Part shown: positions 21,592 to 64,000 of the stretch, piece by piece
Layout: each line of letters opens with the position of its first letter
Position numbering within the stretch: position 1 is the stretch's first letter
NCBI GenBank assembly: GCA_012295275.1
Contig: CM022677.1
Span: forward strand, 10,303,351 to 10,367,350
Direction: 5' to 3'
Source: Chrysomallon squamiferum
Taxonomy: Eukaryota > Mollusca > Gastropoda > Neomphalida > Peltospiridae
DNA: 64,000 nucleotides
The notes under the pieces: model-generated
Seen by the model: the letters and a program-made list of their open reading frames with translations, nothing else
Told to the model about the DNA's origin: nothing
Database searches by the model: none
Position numbers and translations under genes: made by a program

Positions 21592-22784
21592 AATTATAGT
21601 TGCAATAATCGTAGTAATAATAGTAATAAAAAGAAACTATAATAAATTAAACATAGGCAAAATAAACACATTAAACAATTTATTCGATTTAGAGAATTAA
21701 CATAAATAAACTAAAAGTTTAGTGAAAACACATTAAAATAATATATGCATCATGTAACTAGATTATACAATATGAATTTAAGATGAAATTATAGACATAA
21801 ATAACCATATATATATTTTATTAATTCGTTATATTATTATTATACGAATACATTACGATAGGCTCGAAATTATGAAACTAATCACTTTGTATGTCTGTTT
21901 CACGCAACAGGCTCACGTGAATGTATTAACAAAGTGAAATGGCTGTGGTTAGCTGTCTGCTTTGTAACAGTCGTGTATAGATTTCTTTCTTCAATAGTCT
22001 TTCACACTTTAAACACGCAATAGGCAAACTTACGAGCCATGTTCAAAAAAGGTTGCCCAAGTCTGCTTTCAAGGTTTCTTTATCTATTTATATATAATGG
22101 GCATAACCAAATAATATAAATAAACCTTCCTTGCTCATACATTTTCAACACATAAATACACACACATACATGCACACATACACATACACGCCTGGATCTC
22201 CTCTATTATATTTCTGGAAACTTTTTTTAATAGATTCAAGTGTTTTTATTTTGTATAAAAGAAATGAAAAAAGTGTATGTAAATATGAATAATATCAATA
22301 AAACAATATATAAAAAAACACATATTGCGAAAAATCAACAGTTGCTGGTGAAACTAAATAAATGTATTACTATTATCATGTTCACTGACAGATTAAAACA
22401 TGTAAAGTTTATTATGTTTACTATTTTTACTCCATGTTTTCTTTCTTTTTCCTTTTCTTGTGAAGTAAGTAAATATTTGTACTAATAATCAATTAATTAC
22501 AATAAACAGATTTTAAAAATTATTTAACTTTGTACTGTGTGTATGATTGATTTCTCTTTCTTTACGATAACTAAATTAATATTTATTTTTCAGCTGACGA
22601 CGTTGTGATTAATATGCGGAGACATAACACTGATGTTTGCACCATTAACCTATTCATTTGTTAATCGCTGTGAGAGATGATGAGAAAACACTGTCTACAT
22701 GATCACAGCAAACTTCTCGCTGGTAAACACAGTTTAAACTCCTGACTTTCTGCTGCTGTTTGGACTGATCAAACCTCCATGACT

Positions 22785-22790
22785 TATAAA
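22785..22790 (+). promoter_or_regulatory. Candidate TATA box for exon 1a
   Basis: TATAAA lies 104 bp upstream of the exon 1a ATG. The surrounding DNA is AT-rich, so chance occurrence is quite possible. Support is position only. Confidence 0.22.
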
Positions 22791-22888
22791 AATAAAGAGA
22801 GATCATAATCTTTATTTGTCAAAGAATTGTTTTCTTAATCTGGATTTAACGCTGACTTGAATTAACGTTTTGTCTGTGGAATCTGAAA

Positions 22889-63812
<40,924 letters not shown>

Positions 63813-64000
63813 CATTCACTGAAAAACTTCGTAAGATTCCTTTATTTTGTGATAGCAGAGTTGTTAAGAGTCATAGAGTACTGTTACTGATGTGTGTGTG
63901 ATGTAAATAATGTGTGTAACATTAAGACAGATTCTAGAGGTTATAATACTGACTATGTTGAATGAGCAGACAAACAATACATCATCAAGTTAGCCCAAGA
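63813..64000 (+). other. FAS1 gene 3' UTR, incomplete
   Basis: AT-rich DNA after the stop codon. No AATAAA is seen before the window ends, so the transcript probably continues beyond it. Confidence 0.4.

Larger units (their letters stand above)
20101..22888. other. Intergenic region and 5' flank of FAS1 exon 1a
   Basis: It holds a GT array (20139-20161), one copy of a dispersed repeat (20577-20690), a less AT-rich stretch at 20880-21260 with CpGs that could be a promoter or non-coding exon, the TTC/ATT/AGT array (21461-21591), and the presumed 5' UTR of exon 1a. No convincing gene was found. Confidence 0.4.

Overview
This is an AT-rich eukaryotic (metazoan) window: split genes with GT..AG introns, no operons, very many long microsatellites and decayed transposons. 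Intron size, microsatellite load and the two gene families suggest a marine lophotrochozoan, most likely a mollusc; that taxonomic call is inference and no species is claimed.

Two protein-coding genes are supported, both on the + strand. Gene 1 (2138-18478, 3' UTR probably to about 20.1 kb) is an eight-exon carnosine N-methyltransferase (CARNMT1, N2227 family, 364 aa). All seven introns obey GT..AG and keep frame. The SAM-binding glycine motif and the Asp and His of the substrate site are present.

Gene 2 (22889 or 34930 to 63812) encodes a secreted, probably GPI-anchored adhesion protein with seven FAS1 (fasciclin/TGFBI/periostin-type) domains, about 1,075 aa. Two homologous signal-peptide first exons, 12 kb apart, each end in phase 0 and can join the same exon 2 at 45492; a third in-frame start lies directly upstream of exon 2 (45384). 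Domains 2-7 are each built from three exons with the same phase pattern (2-0, 0-1, 1-2), the mark of tandem module duplication.

Layout: 1-2137, 5' flank with a GC-rich 59-bp minisatellite and a GT/TA/AC hairpin; 2138-18478, CARNMT1, with intron 4 holding a 63-bp-arm hairpin and an ORF1/gag-like zinc-knuckle relic, and intron 6 filled by minus-strand Ty3/gypsy remains interrupted by a mariner-type transposon with terminal repeats and TA flanks; 18479-22888, 3' UTR and intergenic DNA; 22.9-45.5 kb, first exons and a 10-22 kb first intron crowded with GA/CT, AAT and GT arrays; 45.4-63.8 kb, the FAS1 exons.

The most unusual observation is that several minisatellites in the FAS1 gene are built from exon-intron boundaries. 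A 44-bp array multiplies the end of exon 3 with its 5' splice site, a 53-bp array does the same for the middle exon of domain 4, a 120-bp array multiplies a 3' splice site and exon start in domain 7, and a 74-bp array runs into the 3' splice site of a domain 5 exon. No RNA gene, CRISPR array or prokaryotic feature was seen.
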